Of a DNA stretch of 64,000 bases, positions 1 to 9,509 are shown piece after piece. A model generated the notes under the pieces. That model did no database searches. It worked only from the letters and a program-made list of their open reading frames with translations, and was not told the origin of the DNA. Location of the stretch: assembly GCF_010820665.1 (NCBI RefSeq), contig NZ_JAAIKC010000001.1:372001-436000 (forward strand). Reading direction: 5' to 3'. Within the stretch, counting starts at the first letter, position 1. The number at the start of each line of letters is the position of its first letter. Both the position numbers and the translations under genes were made by a program. Origin of the DNA: Paenibacillus sp. SYP-B3998 (lineage in GTDB: Bacteria > Bacillota > Bacilli > Paenibacillales > NBRC-103111).

Positions 1-548
1 TTCAAAGCTTGGACAAACAAAGCCAAACCAAATTTGTCGCTGTACGTTTCGGTAATGTGCTCGGATCAAGAGGAAGTGTGATTCCCATGTTCAAGGAACA
101 AATTCAACGAGGCGGACCGGTTACGGTCACCCACCCGGAGATGGTTCGTTATTTTATGACGATTCCAGAGGCCGTACAGTTGGTCATTCAAGCAGGTGCA
201 TTTGCGCAAGGTGGAGAGATTTTCATTCTAGATATGGGTACCCCTGTCAAAATTTATGATCTAGCTGCCGATTTGATCCGTCTATCCGGCTACGAACCTC
301 AGGTTGACATCCACATTCATTTCTCAGGCATGCGTGAAGGAGAGAAATTATATGAGGAGCTGTTGACGAACGAGGAGGGAATATCCTCCACGGTGCATGA
401 CAGGATCTTCATCGGAAAACCAATGAATATTAACCGGACAGAGCTTGAGTTCGAGATCCGTAAGCTGGAAAAAGTGCTCGGTAATGGTCAGAAGGAAATT
501 CGCGAAGTGCTTAAACATTTGGTCCCGAGTTATAGTAACGTATCTTAA
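1..548 (+). CDS. Nucleoside-diphosphate-sugar 4,6-dehydratase, C-terminal part (PglF/CapD type)
   Basis: This is the 3' end of a gene that starts before the window; the frame is open from the first base, reading Q-S-L-D-K before the first possible internal start (TTG at 9). The visible ~180 residues carry the RFGNVLGSRGSVIP stretch and the GEIFILDMG, GMREGEKLYEEL signatures of the CapD/WbpM/PglF short-chain dehydrogenase family. These enzymes remove water from UDP-GlcNAc to give the 4-keto-6-deoxy sugar. PglE- and PglD-like genes lie downstream, so the predicted role is the first step to UDP-N,N'-diacetylbacillosamine. The catalytic and membrane N-terminal parts are outside the window, so full-length PglF versus short CapD cannot be decided. 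Confidence 0.85.
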   Translation, partial: QSLDKQSQTKFVAVRFGNVLGSRGSVIPMFKEQIQRGGPVTVTHPEMVRYFMTIPEAVQLVIQAGAFAQGGEIFILDMGTPVKIYDLAADLIRLSGYEPQVDIHIHFSGMREGEKLYEELLTNEEGISSTVHDRIFIGKPMNINRTELEFEIRKLEKVLGNGQKEIREVLKHLVPSYSNVS

Positions 549-587
549 CCCAAGTTTAGATCATACCATGAATAAAAGAAGGTAGTT

Positions 588-1913
588 ATGAACCCAAATA
601 ATGCTCAACCAGAAACGAATATTTCTAGAAAACTGGCAAAAAGCGGTTCATTATCTTTTCTGCTCAATGTTGCAGGTGTGGGCCTTGCTGTGCTCATGCA
701 GGTAGTGCTTGCCAGAGTGCTTGGCGTTACGAGTTACGGCAACTATGCCTATGTGATGACGGTGATAACCTTCCTTGTATTTCCCGCCAATCTTGGGTTT
801 GATACGGCGATTATGCGGTATGTCTCATCCTATAAATCGAATCATTTATGGGGAGAAATTAAAGGTCTTTTACGCAGAGCGAATCAACTGACATTCATCG
901 TTTCAATAACCATTATGGTGATTAGCGGAGTGGTTATCTATGTGATGTACAGGAACAATCAAGGCGAATTATACAGCACATTCTTAGTTGGCTTGTTGAT
1001 TATCCCTCTGATGGCTGCATCCAGCTTAAGACAAAGCTCGCTTCTTGCTTTAAAAGAAGTGATGTTCGCCCAGTTTCCGGAGAAAGTGATGCGGCCTGTA
1101 TTCTGCATCTTAATTTTACTCGCCTACAAGGCTGTCTTTCATGTGCAAGCCAATGCCTACGAAGCCATGGTTATCTTCCTCACTTCTATGCTGCTATCGT
1201 TTGGATTCGGAGCTTGGGTGTTACATCGCAAGCTAACACCAAGCACGAAGCTGCAGCCAGTAAAGTACCACACCAAGACTTGGGTCTCGGAATCCATGAC
1301 GCTCATGGTGAATTCAGGAATGTATCTGATTCTCGGACAGCTAAGCGTTGTTATGATTGGCATGATGCACGGTACGAGCGAGTCCGGTATCTTCTCGGCA
1401 ACCGTACGAATCGCAACGATGGTATCTTTCGCCATCACATCGATTAATATGATTGCAGCGCCGATCATCTCAGAGTGTTACACCAAAGGTGATATGAAGC
1501 AAATGCAAAGAATATGCACCCTCTCAGGCAGATCTGGATTTGTGTTTGCGAGTTTAGTATTCTTGACGGTTCTGTTTTTCGGTCAGTGGCTATTGGGATG
1601 GTTCGGTGAGGAATTTAAGGCAGGTCAGTCGGCATTGATTCTCCTGTCCTTAAGTCATCTGGTTCATTCCTACTGTGGGCAATCCGGCACAGTGATGACG
1701 ATGACCGGGCAACAGCGTGCTTCCAGCCGACTATTGATGATCTCAACCGTGATGAATATTGTTCTAAATCTAGCGCTCATTCCGAGTCTGGGTATGATTG
1801 GAGCCGCCATTGCCAATTTAATTTCTACGGCGTTCTGTTACTTTAGCATGATGGTTAAGGTTAAGAAGTCGATGCAGATTACTACGGGTGTCTGGATGTG
1901 GAGAACAAGATGA
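588..1913 (+). CDS. Wzx-like oligosaccharide flippase (MATE/MVF superfamily)
   Basis: A 441-residue membrane protein with about 12 hydrophobic segments, the first at residues ~20-42. The N-terminal pattern (KSGSLSFLLNVAGVG...RVLGVTSYGNYAYVMT) is that of the polysaccharide export/flippase family that moves undecaprenyl-linked oligosaccharide units across the membrane. It lies 40 bp after the dehydratase gene and is followed by glycosyltransferases and a Wzy-like gene, as expected in a Wzx/Wzy-dependent pathway. The next gene overlaps its stop codon (ATGA). The specific glycan substrate cannot be told from sequence. Confidence 0.88.
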   Translation: MNPNNAQPETNISRKLAKSGSLSFLLNVAGVGLAVLMQVVLARVLGVTSYGNYAYVMTVITFLVFPANLGFDTAIMRYVSSYKSNHLWGEIKGLLRRANQLTFIVSITIMVISGVVIYVMYRNNQGELYSTFLVGLLIIPLMAASSLRQSSLLALKEVMFAQFPEKVMRPVFCILILLAYKAVFHVQANAYEAMVIFLTSMLLSFGFGAWVLHRKLTPSTKLQPVKYHTKTWVSESMTLMVNSGMYLILGQLSVVMIGMMHGTSESGIFSATVRIATMVSFAITSINMIAAPIISECYTKGDMKQMQRICTLSGRSGFVFASLVFLTVLFFGQWLLGWFGEEFKAGQSALILLSLSHLVHSYCGQSGTVMTMTGQQRASSRLLMISTVMNIVLNLALIPSLGMIGAAIANLISTAFCYFSMMVKVKKSMQITTGVWMWRTR

Positions 1914-3037
1914 ATAAAATAAAAATATTGCATGTGGTCGGAAAAATGGATCCTGGCGGCATCGAAACACTGCTCATGAACATCTATAGGAACATTGATC
2001 GGGAACGATACGAGTTTCATTTTGCCGTTCAGTATGTAGATAGGGGATTTTATGATAGCGAAATCGAGGAATTGGGCGGTAAAATACTCATTCAGCCGCA
2101 TCCAAGGAAGGGATTAAGAGCATTTCAAGAACAATTTATGTCTAATGTCAACAATTATGGACCCTACGACGCTATTCATAGCCATATTTTTCAATTTAGT
2201 GGTTATGTTCTCAAAATAGCTGCACAATTACAAATTTCAGTCCGTATTTGCCATAGTCATACGATAATGCCTCAAAAGCGAGCGACTTTCATTCGGAGTC
2301 TATATCGGCGGTATATGAGGTCGCTCATCTTCAAACACAGCACGCACATGATTGGTTGCTCCAAATCAGCTTGTGAATCGCTCTTCGGAAACCAATGCTG
2401 GCAGGATGCGAGAACGGAATTGATGGCGAATGCGATAAATCTCTCACCCTATGAGCAGTTGCCCCTAGAAAGAAGCGGACTGAGGAAGCGGATTGGCGTA
2501 ACCGATCCAACTTTGCAAGTTATAGGCCATATCGGTAGATTCAGTGAAGAGAAGAATCATCGATTCCTACTTGAGACGTTTGCGCTTTATGTGGAGCATC
2601 ATCCAAATACAATGCTCGTGTTGGTAGGAGAAGGCAAACTGCGTAAGGAGATGGAGGGACTAGCTGAAAGCTTAGGAATACGAGAGCAGGTCGCTTTTTT
2701 AGGAATTAGAAAAGATATCGCTGAGATTATAGGTGCCTTCGACCTCTTCCTGCTGCCTTCTTTGTATGAGGGTTTAGGGATGGTTGTGATCGAAGCTCAA
2801 GCTGGCGGTGTCCCAAGTATTGTATCCGATCATGTTCCGCCGGAAGCTAACCTCAAGTTGGATATGGTACAGCATCTGGGGCTGCAGCCGCAAGTTTGGG
2901 TAGCTGGCATCGCGAGGGTTATGAGCCACTCAAGTTCAAGTAGGCCGGATTGGTCGACGAGATATCGTGCCCTACAAAAGCATGGCTATGATATTCACAC
3001 GAATATCCAAAGGCTGGAGAAGATCTACCATGCCTAA
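1910..3037 (+). CDS. Glycosyltransferase, GT4 family (EpsF-like)
   Basis: A 375-residue GT-B-fold glycosyltransferase. The N-terminus has the HVVGKMDPGGIETLLMN motif typical of EpsF-like enzymes; the C-terminal donor-binding domain has IGHIGRFSEEKNH and the E-x7-E region (LPSLYEGLGMVVIEAQA). The start chosen is the ATG at 1910, which overlaps the preceding stop as ATGA and has GGAG six bases upstream; a GTG at 1898 is possible but lacks such a site. It should add one sugar to the lipid-linked repeat unit on the cytoplasmic face. Acceptor and donor cannot be assigned. Confidence 0.87.
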   Translation: MNKIKILHVVGKMDPGGIETLLMNIYRNIDRERYEFHFAVQYVDRGFYDSEIEELGGKILIQPHPRKGLRAFQEQFMSNVNNYGPYDAIHSHIFQFSGYVLKIAAQLQISVRICHSHTIMPQKRATFIRSLYRRYMRSLIFKHSTHMIGCSKSACESLFGNQCWQDARTELMANAINLSPYEQLPLERSGLRKRIGVTDPTLQVIGHIGRFSEEKNHRFLLETFALYVEHHPNTMLVLVGEGKLRKEMEGLAESLGIREQVAFLGIRKDIAEIIGAFDLFLLPSLYEGLGMVVIEAQAGGVPSIVSDHVPPEANLKLDMVQHLGLQPQVWVAGIARVMSHSSSSRPDWSTRYRALQKHGYDIHTNIQRLEKIYHA

Positions 3038-4460
3038 CAGGAGTGAAAATCTTCATCAAATGCGAAGGGGTTTAAATCTATTTCAAGGGATTATGATTTG
3101 CCTCTATCTATGTTTGCTATTGCTAATGACCAAGTGGATAGGTGAGTGGGATCTTAATATTGGCATCGTTGTATTCTTTATACTGATGATTCCCTTCTAT
3201 TTTATGTTGAAATGGCCCCACCAGCCGTTCGTCCTTTATGTCGGGTTTATGGTTATGTTGATTGGGAAATTTATTTATGCCCGAACAACAGATCCGTTGT
3301 TCGGTCCAGATGCCAAACATTATTTTGGTCAAGTTTCCTTTTATCCGCAACTGACGGATTTCATGCAGTACGCTACCGACCACATTACAACCAATTGGCT
3401 AAATTCTTCAGCATATCCTGTTTTCGGGCTGCTCTACATGCCTTACTTTAAGTTCCTGAACATGTCAGACCCGCTAGTGATTATTACGTTTAACTCATTC
3501 TTGTTAATTGTTTGCTGCAATATGACGTATCGGCTTAACGAGAAGTTTTTCACGTATGAGCTGCCGGAAGTGCGAACAAATACGTATCATGCTGTGTTGA
3601 TCATCGGCCTGCTCGCTAGTCCAGCGTTCATGTACATGTCTTCTGTATTTGGAAAAGACATAACCTGTGCCTTACTTGGCTTGCTTTGCACCCAGCTTTT
3701 ACTAAACCGGAAATATCTGCTATTCCTAATTGTGTTATTTTATGCGAGTATGCTTCGGGATTATTCGATTGTCTACATCCTTTCCTTTTACTTTCTATTT
3801 CGGCGGAGTCTTAAATCTGCCATTGCCATGCTGCTAACCGCTATGGGGGTAGTATTGTGGAAAGTGGGAACGGTTGGTTTATTGAATGCTTTTCTATTGA
3901 CGTTATTCTTATTCATTTCGCCCAATCCTTCCAAGGCTATGAATTGGGATGTGGAATACATCATGCGCACACTCGAAGCGGTATACATGATGGTTACTCT
4001 AGGTATGTCAGTTATCGTCTGGTTTCTTCATAAAGAAACACGTTCCTTTTATACGATGTGCTTGCTCCTGTTGTTTACCTTCGGGTGTACGCTCGTGCTT
4101 GTCGGTTATATGACGGTAACTGAAAGAGATCTGGATTACGGGGTAGGTACGGTTGGAGACAACATGGTGCGTAAAAAAGTGCCCATACTGCCGATCCTCT
4201 ACATGATGAATGCCTATACCTTGGCCTGGTTGACTAAATCCAAAGCATCTTATTCGAAGAGAGGAGGAGCTTATGATCAGGGGCAGGGACAAGTTCAATC
4301 GATACAAAACCATGTTGCAACTGCTAACCGCTATGTTAATCGTCCTGCCAAAGCCGCTTCTCACCTCCATGTGGAGGGCAAGCGATCTGCTGCCGGAGAG
4401 TCCAGGGCTCGCGCTGCGCTATTGTCTTCTGAAAAGATTGATTGCGAAATGCGGAGATAA
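3030..4460 (+). CDS. Polytopic membrane protein, Wzy-like polysaccharide polymerase candidate
   Basis: A 476-residue protein with roughly 10 hydrophobic segments between residues ~15 and 400 and a large hydrophilic stretch after segment 3 (~75-145). It has no strong named motif; Wzy polymerases are very divergent and recognised mainly by topology and by their place beside a flippase and transferases, as here. The ATG at 3030 overlaps the end of the previous gene by 8 bp and has GGAGA upstream. The last ~60 residues are polar and lie in an overlap of 188 bp with the next gene, so the true C-terminus may end near base 4275 in relatives. The polymerase role is an inference. Confidence 0.6.
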   Translation: MPNRSENLHQMRRGLNLFQGIMICLYLCLLLLMTKWIGEWDLNIGIVVFFILMIPFYFMLKWPHQPFVLYVGFMVMLIGKFIYARTTDPLFGPDAKHYFGQVSFYPQLTDFMQYATDHITTNWLNSSAYPVFGLLYMPYFKFLNMSDPLVIITFNSFLLIVCCNMTYRLNEKFFTYELPEVRTNTYHAVLIIGLLASPAFMYMSSVFGKDITCALLGLLCTQLLLNRKYLLFLIVLFYASMLRDYSIVYILSFYFLFRRSLKSAIAMLLTAMGVVLWKVGTVGLLNAFLLTLFLFISPNPSKAMNWDVEYIMRTLEAVYMMVTLGMSVIVWFLHKETRSFYTMCLLLLFTFGCTLVLVGYMTVTERDLDYGVGTVGDNMVRKKVPILPILYMMNAYTLAWLTKSKASYSKRGGAYDQGQGQVQSIQNHVATANRYVNRPAKAASHLHVEGKRSAAGESRARAALLSSEKIDCEMRR

Positions 4461-4842
4461 CGTATTTGTCGGCAGATCTGTAGAAATCAAGCATTGGGAG
4501 AAGCTCAGTATCGGAAACAATGTAAGTATTCATAAGCAATGCTATTTGGATGCACTGGGAGGAATCCACATCGATCACGATGTGTCGATCGCGCACCAGA
4601 CGTCGATGATTTCGTTCGAGCATACATGGGAAATACCGTCCTTACCTATCCGGGATAATCCGGTAAAAGCAGCGGAAATTAAGATTCATTCCGATGTCTG
4701 GATAGGCTGCGGCTGCCGTATTCTTGCGGGTGTGCAAATCTTCAGCAGGGCGGTTGTCGCTGCGGGTGCGGTTGTGACTAAAGATGTAAGTGCGCATACG
4801 ATAGTCGGCGGCGTTCCTGCAAAACCAATTAAAACCATATGA
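4273..4842 (+). CDS. Hexapeptide-repeat O-acetyltransferase (WcaF/maltose acetyltransferase-like)
   Basis: A 189-residue acyltransferase of the left-handed beta-helix family. Hexapeptide-type turns run from residue ~60 to the end ([62 protein letters not shown]). The closing GVPAKPI motif is characteristic. It should transfer an acetyl group from acetyl-CoA to a sugar hydroxyl of the repeat unit. The ATG at 4273 has a strong GGAGGAG site. The 5' 188 bp lie within the 3' part of the preceding frame, and the first ~40 residues, rich in Leu and Pro, are poorly conserved in appearance. Confidence 0.82.
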   Translation: MIRGRDKFNRYKTMLQLLTAMLIVLPKPLLTSMWRASDLLPESPGLALRYCLLKRLIAKCGDNVFVGRSVEIKHWEKLSIGNNVSIHKQCYLDALGGIHIDHDVSIAHQTSMISFEHTWEIPSLPIRDNPVKAAEIKIHSDVWIGCGCRILAGVQIFSRAVVAAGAVVTKDVSAHTIVGGVPAKPIKTI

Positions 4843-4858
4843 GAAGAGGGTATAAGGA

Positions 4859-6055
4859 ATGAAAGTATTGTGGGCTCATGACCATACATTTTATTTTAAT
4901 GATTCGGGAAAATTCTTCTCCAGCGGTAAGCTTCCTTATGCGGTTTGGGAAAGATACCTATCCGTGTTTGATGAAATAACGGTTGCCTCCAGGGCGAAGA
5001 AAATTTCGTCCGAAACAGAAATTGAAAACAAGAGCCTATCCAGCGGGAAAAATGTCGATTTTATCGTGCTGCCGTCACTAAGCAATCCTGTGAATAAGCT
5101 TACAAAAAAGGGTTACATCGAAAGAGTGCTAACGGAGTCGATTCAACAAGCGGATGCTGTTATTGCCAGATTGCCGAGTGAAATAGGATCCGAAGCGATT
5201 GAAATCGCGAAAAAGCTAAATAAGCCTTTTGCCATCGAAATGGTCGCTTGTGCGTGGGATGCTCTATGGAATTATGGAAATGTCCAAGGAAAGGCATACG
5301 CCTTGTTTGCTACCTTAAAGACGAAATCACAAGTTAAGGATGCTCCTTTCGCTATCTATGTGACGAAGGAATTTCTACAGAATCGGTACCCGAATGCCAA
5401 AGGTCATACCGAAGGATGCTCGGATGTGGAAATACCTGAGACTTGCTCGACGATACTCGATAAACGTTTGAATAAAATAGAAACAGCTACGAAGCCCGTC
5501 GTATTGGGGCTCATTGGAAATCTCAATGGGAAAACGAAAGGGATTGCGACAGCGTTGGAAGCTTTGGCCAAAGTACAATCTAAACTTCCCCCATTTCAGT
5601 TCCGTATCCTAGGAGGGGGTGAGATTGGTCCATGGAAGGCTCTCGCTGCCAGGCTTGGGCTGCAGGAGCAGGTGTATTTCGATGGTGTTCTGCAGAGTGG
5701 CGAGGCTGTTTTTCAGTGGTTAGATGAGGTGGATGTTTATTTACAGCCGAGCTTTCAAGAGGGTCTTCCTAGAGCGACGGTTGAGGCTATGAGCCGAGGG
5801 TGTCCGGTTATCGGATCCACAGCCGGAGGTATTCCAGAGCTGATTGATAAACGATATTTGCATAAGCCTGGCAATGAGAAGCATCTCGCCCGCCTAATTG
5901 AAGAAAATATAACCAACAAGACGTGGTTAATGGAACAAGCAAAGGCGAATTTTCTCAAGGCAGGCAGCTATACCAAAATTCATTTGGATCAAAATAGGCA
6001 GGAATTTTGGGAGAAATTCTCGAGATTCGTCAAGGAAGGGGGGCTTCAGGCATGA
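4859..6055 (+). CDS. Glycosyltransferase, GT4 family
   Basis: A 398-residue GT-B glycosyltransferase. The C-terminal half shows the GT4 pattern: LGLIGNLNGKTKGIATALEA, then RILGGGEIGPWKALAARLG, then the nucleotide-sugar site LQPSFQEGLPRATVEAMSRG with a TAGGIPELI segment. The N-terminal half is less typical, with a WAHDHTFYF start and many lysines. Translation starts at the ATG at 4859, 16 bp after the acetyltransferase stop, behind GAAGAGGG. Its end overlaps the next start as ATGA, so translation is probably coupled. Sugar specificity is unknown. Confidence 0.85.
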   Translation: MKVLWAHDHTFYFNDSGKFFSSGKLPYAVWERYLSVFDEITVASRAKKISSETEIENKSLSSGKNVDFIVLPSLSNPVNKLTKKGYIERVLTESIQQADAVIARLPSEIGSEAIEIAKKLNKPFAIEMVACAWDALWNYGNVQGKAYALFATLKTKSQVKDAPFAIYVTKEFLQNRYPNAKGHTEGCSDVEIPETCSTILDKRLNKIETATKPVVLGLIGNLNGKTKGIATALEALAKVQSKLPPFQFRILGGGEIGPWKALAARLGLQEQVYFDGVLQSGEAVFQWLDEVDVYLQPSFQEGLPRATVEAMSRGCPVIGSTAGGIPELIDKRYLHKPGNEKHLARLIEENITNKTWLMEQAKANFLKAGSYTKIHLDQNRQEFWEKFSRFVKEGGLQA

Positions 6056-7068
6056 AGATTCTAGTCACCGGAGCTGCTGGTTTTATCGGGTATCATCTGG
6101 CTGCAAACCTATTACAGAACGGCTATTCCGTTGTCGGCGTGGATAACCTGAATAACTATTATGATGTGGGGCTTAAAGAAGATCGTTTGAATGGGTTAAC
6201 GGCGTATTCCGAATACACCCATTACACCTTTGACCTCTGTGATCAAGCTGCTCTAGATCATGTATTCGCTTCCCATGAATTTTCGGCTGTTGTTCATCTA
6301 GCCGCACAGGCAGGGGTTCGCTACTCGATGGTCAATCCGATGGCCTACATTGATTCCAATATTACTGCATTTACCCATATGCTGGAGTGTTCACGTAAGA
6401 ATAACCTTGCGCATTTCATTTATGCTTCATCCAGTTCCGTTTATGGTGCTAATGTGAAGATGCCATTCTCCGTGCATGATGCCGTTGATCATCCCGTTAG
6501 CCTCTATGCGGCAACGAAAAAGGCGAATGAGCTTATGGCTCATACCTATAGTCATCTGTATGGATTACCTACGACAGGGCTGCGTTTTTTTACCGTGTAT
6601 GGTCCTTGGGGAAGACCTGATATGGCCTATTTCTCTTTTACTAAAGCGATTTCGGAAGGCAAGCCCATTCAAGTTTTTAATGAAGGCCAAATGATGCGCG
6701 ACTTTACATACATCGACGATATTGTTCAGGGGATTGTTAGACTACTGGGTCGTCCTCCAGTTAGCAACGAAGATTGGGATCGTGCTCATCCAGATCCTTC
6801 CACCTCCTATGCGCCTTATAAAATTTATAATATCGGCAATAATCAGCCTGTTCCGTTAATGAAATTTATCCATACGATCGAAGAATGCCTTGGGAAAAAA
6901 GCGATTATCGAGTACATGCCTATGCAACCAGGAGATGTTCAAGCTACTTTTGCCGATATCAATGAAATTACTAAAGAGGTCGGCTTTAGCCCGCAGACAA
7001 GCATTGAGGACGGCATAAAAGCTTTCGTTCATTGGTATTCCTTCTATTATAAAAAGGTATTCGTATGA
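6052..7068 (+). CDS. UDP-glucuronate 4-epimerase-like NAD-dependent epimerase
   Basis: A 338-residue extended short-chain dehydrogenase. It has the N-terminal Rossmann motif TGAAGFIGYHL (residues ~6-16), the DNLNNYYDVGLKEDRL segment typical of UDP-GlcA 4-epimerases, a serine-rich SSSSVYG, the catalytic YAATKKANE (Tyr-x3-Lys), and TVYGPWGRPDMA. It would convert UDP-GlcA, made by Ugd encoded downstream, to UDP-GalA. The ATG at 6052 overlaps the upstream TGA and has AAGGAAGGGGGG before it, so I reject the longer 6007 start. Dedication to UDP-GlcA rather than UDP-Glc rests on these motifs and the context. Confidence 0.87.
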   Translation: MKILVTGAAGFIGYHLAANLLQNGYSVVGVDNLNNYYDVGLKEDRLNGLTAYSEYTHYTFDLCDQAALDHVFASHEFSAVVHLAAQAGVRYSMVNPMAYIDSNITAFTHMLECSRKNNLAHFIYASSSSVYGANVKMPFSVHDAVDHPVSLYAATKKANELMAHTYSHLYGLPTTGLRFFTVYGPWGRPDMAYFSFTKAISEGKPIQVFNEGQMMRDFTYIDDIVQGIVRLLGRPPVSNEDWDRAHPDPSTSYAPYKIYNIGNNQPVPLMKFIHTIEECLGKKAIIEYMPMQPGDVQATFADINEITKEVGFSPQTSIEDGIKAFVHWYSFYYKKVFV

Positions 7069-8840
7069 TGAAAGTAGCTCATATTTGTACAAGTAGTATT
7101 TCTCATAAAATATTGGCAGACAAGCTGACTGTTCTACAGCAAACAGGCTATGACGTTCATCTGGTCTCTTCCCCGGATGGTTATGAAGAGTCGTACATGA
7201 AGCCATATAACTTAAAGCTTCACTTCTTACCGATGAACCGCCGCATTCACATTTGGGACGATATGCAGTCGATCTGGCGGATGCGCAAGCTGTTTAAGGA
7301 CGAGCAATTCGACATTGTGCACACGCATACCGCCAAGGCGGGACTCATCGGACGGATTGCAGCTTGGCTGAGCGGTACGCCGATTATCCTGCATACCAGT
7401 CACGGGCTCCCCTTTTTCGATGGGCAGAACAGGATCCGAAGTTCGGTATACCGCAGCTTAGAGAGATTGGGTGCACTGTTCTCCGATGCGTTATCTTCTC
7501 AAAACCGTGAGGATATGTCGAAACTGCAAGAACTGGCGCCAGGGAAGCCAGTTTATTACGAGGGCAACGGGGTCGATTTGAATAAGCTCGATGCCATTCA
7601 AAAGAGCATAACCGCATCAGACATGAGAATGCTGCGGATACAGGCTGATGTACCTGAAGGTAAGCGAATTATCCTCATGGCCGCCCGTTTGGAGCCGATC
7701 AAAGATCATGCGTTTTTGTTAGATGCACTTCAGGCTCTAAAAGTGAATTTCATTCATGATTTTGTATGTCTAATCGCCGGAAAAGGACCCTTGGAAGCCG
7801 AAATAACCCAAAGAATCAAGGAGCTTGGCCTTGAGAATGAAGTGCGGATGATCGGTCATCAAGCGAATATTTACCCTTGGATTAAGTTGGCGGATCTCGT
7901 GGTATTAACCTCTGAGAAGGAGGGAATTCCCCGTTTTTTGATGGAATCGATGGCTTTTCAAAAGCCTTCTGTAGCTAGCGATGTGTTGGGCACAAGAGAG
8001 CTTGTCAAGCACCAAGAAACGGGAATCTTAGTTCCTTACAAGCAATCAGAGGCATTCTCCTTAGCGCTGAATGAGCTTATGAAGAGTGATATCTTGCTCA
8101 AGAAATTGGGTCAAGGGGCACGAAGAGTGATCGAGAATGAGTATACCGAACAAGCGGTTGTTCAAAGACTTCATAAGATCTATACGGAAATCAAGCTGAT
8201 GAAATCAGCACAAAGAAGAAGACAGTTACAGTGGATCAAACGTGTGGTGGACTTTACTGCAGCATTAGGAGCTTTTATTGTTCTGAGCCCTCTATACGTG
8301 ATAGTCGCGATATTGATTCGTACGAAGCTGGGCTCGCCAGTGGTCTTCAAGCAGCAGCGACCTGGATTACATGGAAAACCATTTTATGTATACAAATTTC
8401 GTACGATGAATAATCAAAGAAATGAAAAAGGTGAGCTTCTGCCCGATGCGCAAAGACTTACACGCTTTGGTAAGCTGCTTCGGAAAACGAGTTTGGACGA
8501 GCTGCCGCAGCTTTTCAACGTGATACGTGGCGATATGAGTTTAATTGGCCCAAGACCGCTGCTAATGGAATATTTATCTTTATACACGGAGGAACAGAAA
8601 AAGCGGCATTGGGTACGACCTGGTATTACCGGATGGGCTCAGGTAAATGGCAGGAATGCGATATCCTGGGAGGCCAAATTCAAGCTCGATGTTTGGTATA
8701 CAGAACATCAAAGCTTGAAGCTCGACGCAAAAATCGTCTGGATGACGGTGAGAAAGGTCTTCTATGCCGAGGGTGTCCAGCAGGCAGGCCATGCCACAAC
8801 AAGTAAGTTTACAGGCAACCGAAAAGTGGGGGGTTATTAA
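7065..8840 (+). CDS. Fused GT4 glycosyltransferase and monotopic phosphoglycosyl transferase (PglA-PglC-like)
   Basis: A 591-residue two-domain protein. Residues ~1-375 are a PglA-like GT4 domain (HTHTAKAGLIGRIAAW, HTSHGLPFFDG, MAARLEPIKDH, LTSEKEGIPRFLMESMA). Residues ~385-591 are a bacterial sugar transferase: a re-entrant hydrophobic helix after KRVVDFTAAL, then FKQQRPGLHGKPFYVYKFRTM, the catalytic Asp478-Glu479 pair in TSLDELPQL, GDMSLIGPRPLL and RPGITGWAQVNGR. The second domain should move phospho-sugar from UDP-diNAcBac to undecaprenyl phosphate, and the first should add the next sugar. In Campylobacter these are separate proteins. The genes either side are PglD- and PglE-like. No stop or frameshift separates the domains. 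Confidence 0.87.
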   Translation: MMKVAHICTSSISHKILADKLTVLQQTGYDVHLVSSPDGYEESYMKPYNLKLHFLPMNRRIHIWDDMQSIWRMRKLFKDEQFDIVHTHTAKAGLIGRIAAWLSGTPIILHTSHGLPFFDGQNRIRSSVYRSLERLGALFSDALSSQNREDMSKLQELAPGKPVYYEGNGVDLNKLDAIQKSITASDMRMLRIQADVPEGKRIILMAARLEPIKDHAFLLDALQALKVNFIHDFVCLIAGKGPLEAEITQRIKELGLENEVRMIGHQANIYPWIKLADLVVLTSEKEGIPRFLMESMAFQKPSVASDVLGTRELVKHQETGILVPYKQSEAFSLALNELMKSDILLKKLGQGARRVIENEYTEQAVVQRLHKIYTEIKLMKSAQRRRQLQWIKRVVDFTAALGAFIVLSPLYVIVAILIRTKLGSPVVFKQQRPGLHGKPFYVYKFRTMNNQRNEKGELLPDAQRLTRFGKLLRKTSLDELPQLFNVIRGDMSLIGPRPLLMEYLSLYTEEQKKRHWVRPGITGWAQVNGRNAISWEAKFKLDVWYTEHQSLKLDAKIVWMTVRKVFYAEGVQQAGHATTSKFTGNRKVGGY

Positions 8841-9505
8841 TGAAAAAGCTCATCCTTATAGGTGGCGGCGGCCATGGTAAGGTTGTCCTGGATGTCATGA
8901 CGGCACAAGGCGTATACGTGCTTGCAGGTGTTGGAGATGACAGATTCTCACATACTTTCTTGCAGCATGGAGTCCCTCACGGGCCAATAACTGACATGAT
9001 AAAGCTACTGGAATATGATGAGTTTTCCCTCCTTATCGCTATAGGCAGTAATCGAAGCCGACATGCTGTCGAACAACGAATTGGAGTTGCAAAAGCTAAG
9101 TATGCGACCCTGATTCATCCCAAAGCGGTTATTGGAAGCGGAGTGACAGTTGGTGAAGGTTCTGTCATTATGCCGGGGGCGATTATCAATTGTGGGGCCC
9201 ATATAGGTCGGCACTGCATTATCAATACGGGTTCCATCATTGAACATGAGAACGTGATCGGAGACTTTGTCCACCTCTCTCCTACGGCTGCTTTAGGTGG
9301 CGATGTCGCCATAGAAGACGGTGCGCACATTGGCATGGGAGCTAAAGTAATCGAGGGAAGAAGGATAGGCAGTTGGAGTACGCTGGGCGCAGGGGCAGTT
9401 GCCATTACGGATATTCCTCAGCTATGCACAGCTGTTGGAGTCCCTGCCAAGCCTATTAAGTATGCAGAGGATAAACAGATTCTGATTCGACAGAGGAGGG
9501 CATAA
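8840..9505 (+). CDS. pglD: PglD/NeuD-like sugar O/N-acetyltransferase
   Basis: A 221-residue protein starting with the Rossmann-like LILIGGGGHGKVVLDVM of the NeuD/PglD/EpsM group, followed by a left-handed beta-helix from residue ~85 ([72 protein letters not shown]). The His-Glu pair in SIIEHENV fits the general base of this family. It should acetylate the 4-amino group of the UDP-sugar made by the PglE-like enzyme encoded next. The ATG shares one base with the previous stop. Sialic-acid-type NeuD is a formal alternative, but no NeuB or NeuC is present. Confidence 0.85.
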   Translation: MKKLILIGGGGHGKVVLDVMTAQGVYVLAGVGDDRFSHTFLQHGVPHGPITDMIKLLEYDEFSLLIAIGSNRSRHAVEQRIGVAKAKYATLIHPKAVIGSGVTVGEGSVIMPGAIINCGAHIGRHCIINTGSIIEHENVIGDFVHLSPTAALGGDVAIEDGAHIGMGAKVIEGRRIGSWSTLGAGAVAITDIPQLCTAVGVPAKPIKYAEDKQILIRQRRA

Positions 9506-9509
9506 CAGG

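Noticed and set aside
6007..6051. Upstream extension of the epimerase
   Set aside because: It overlaps the preceding glycosyltransferase; ATG 6052 with a strong ribosome site begins the Rossmann fold correctly.
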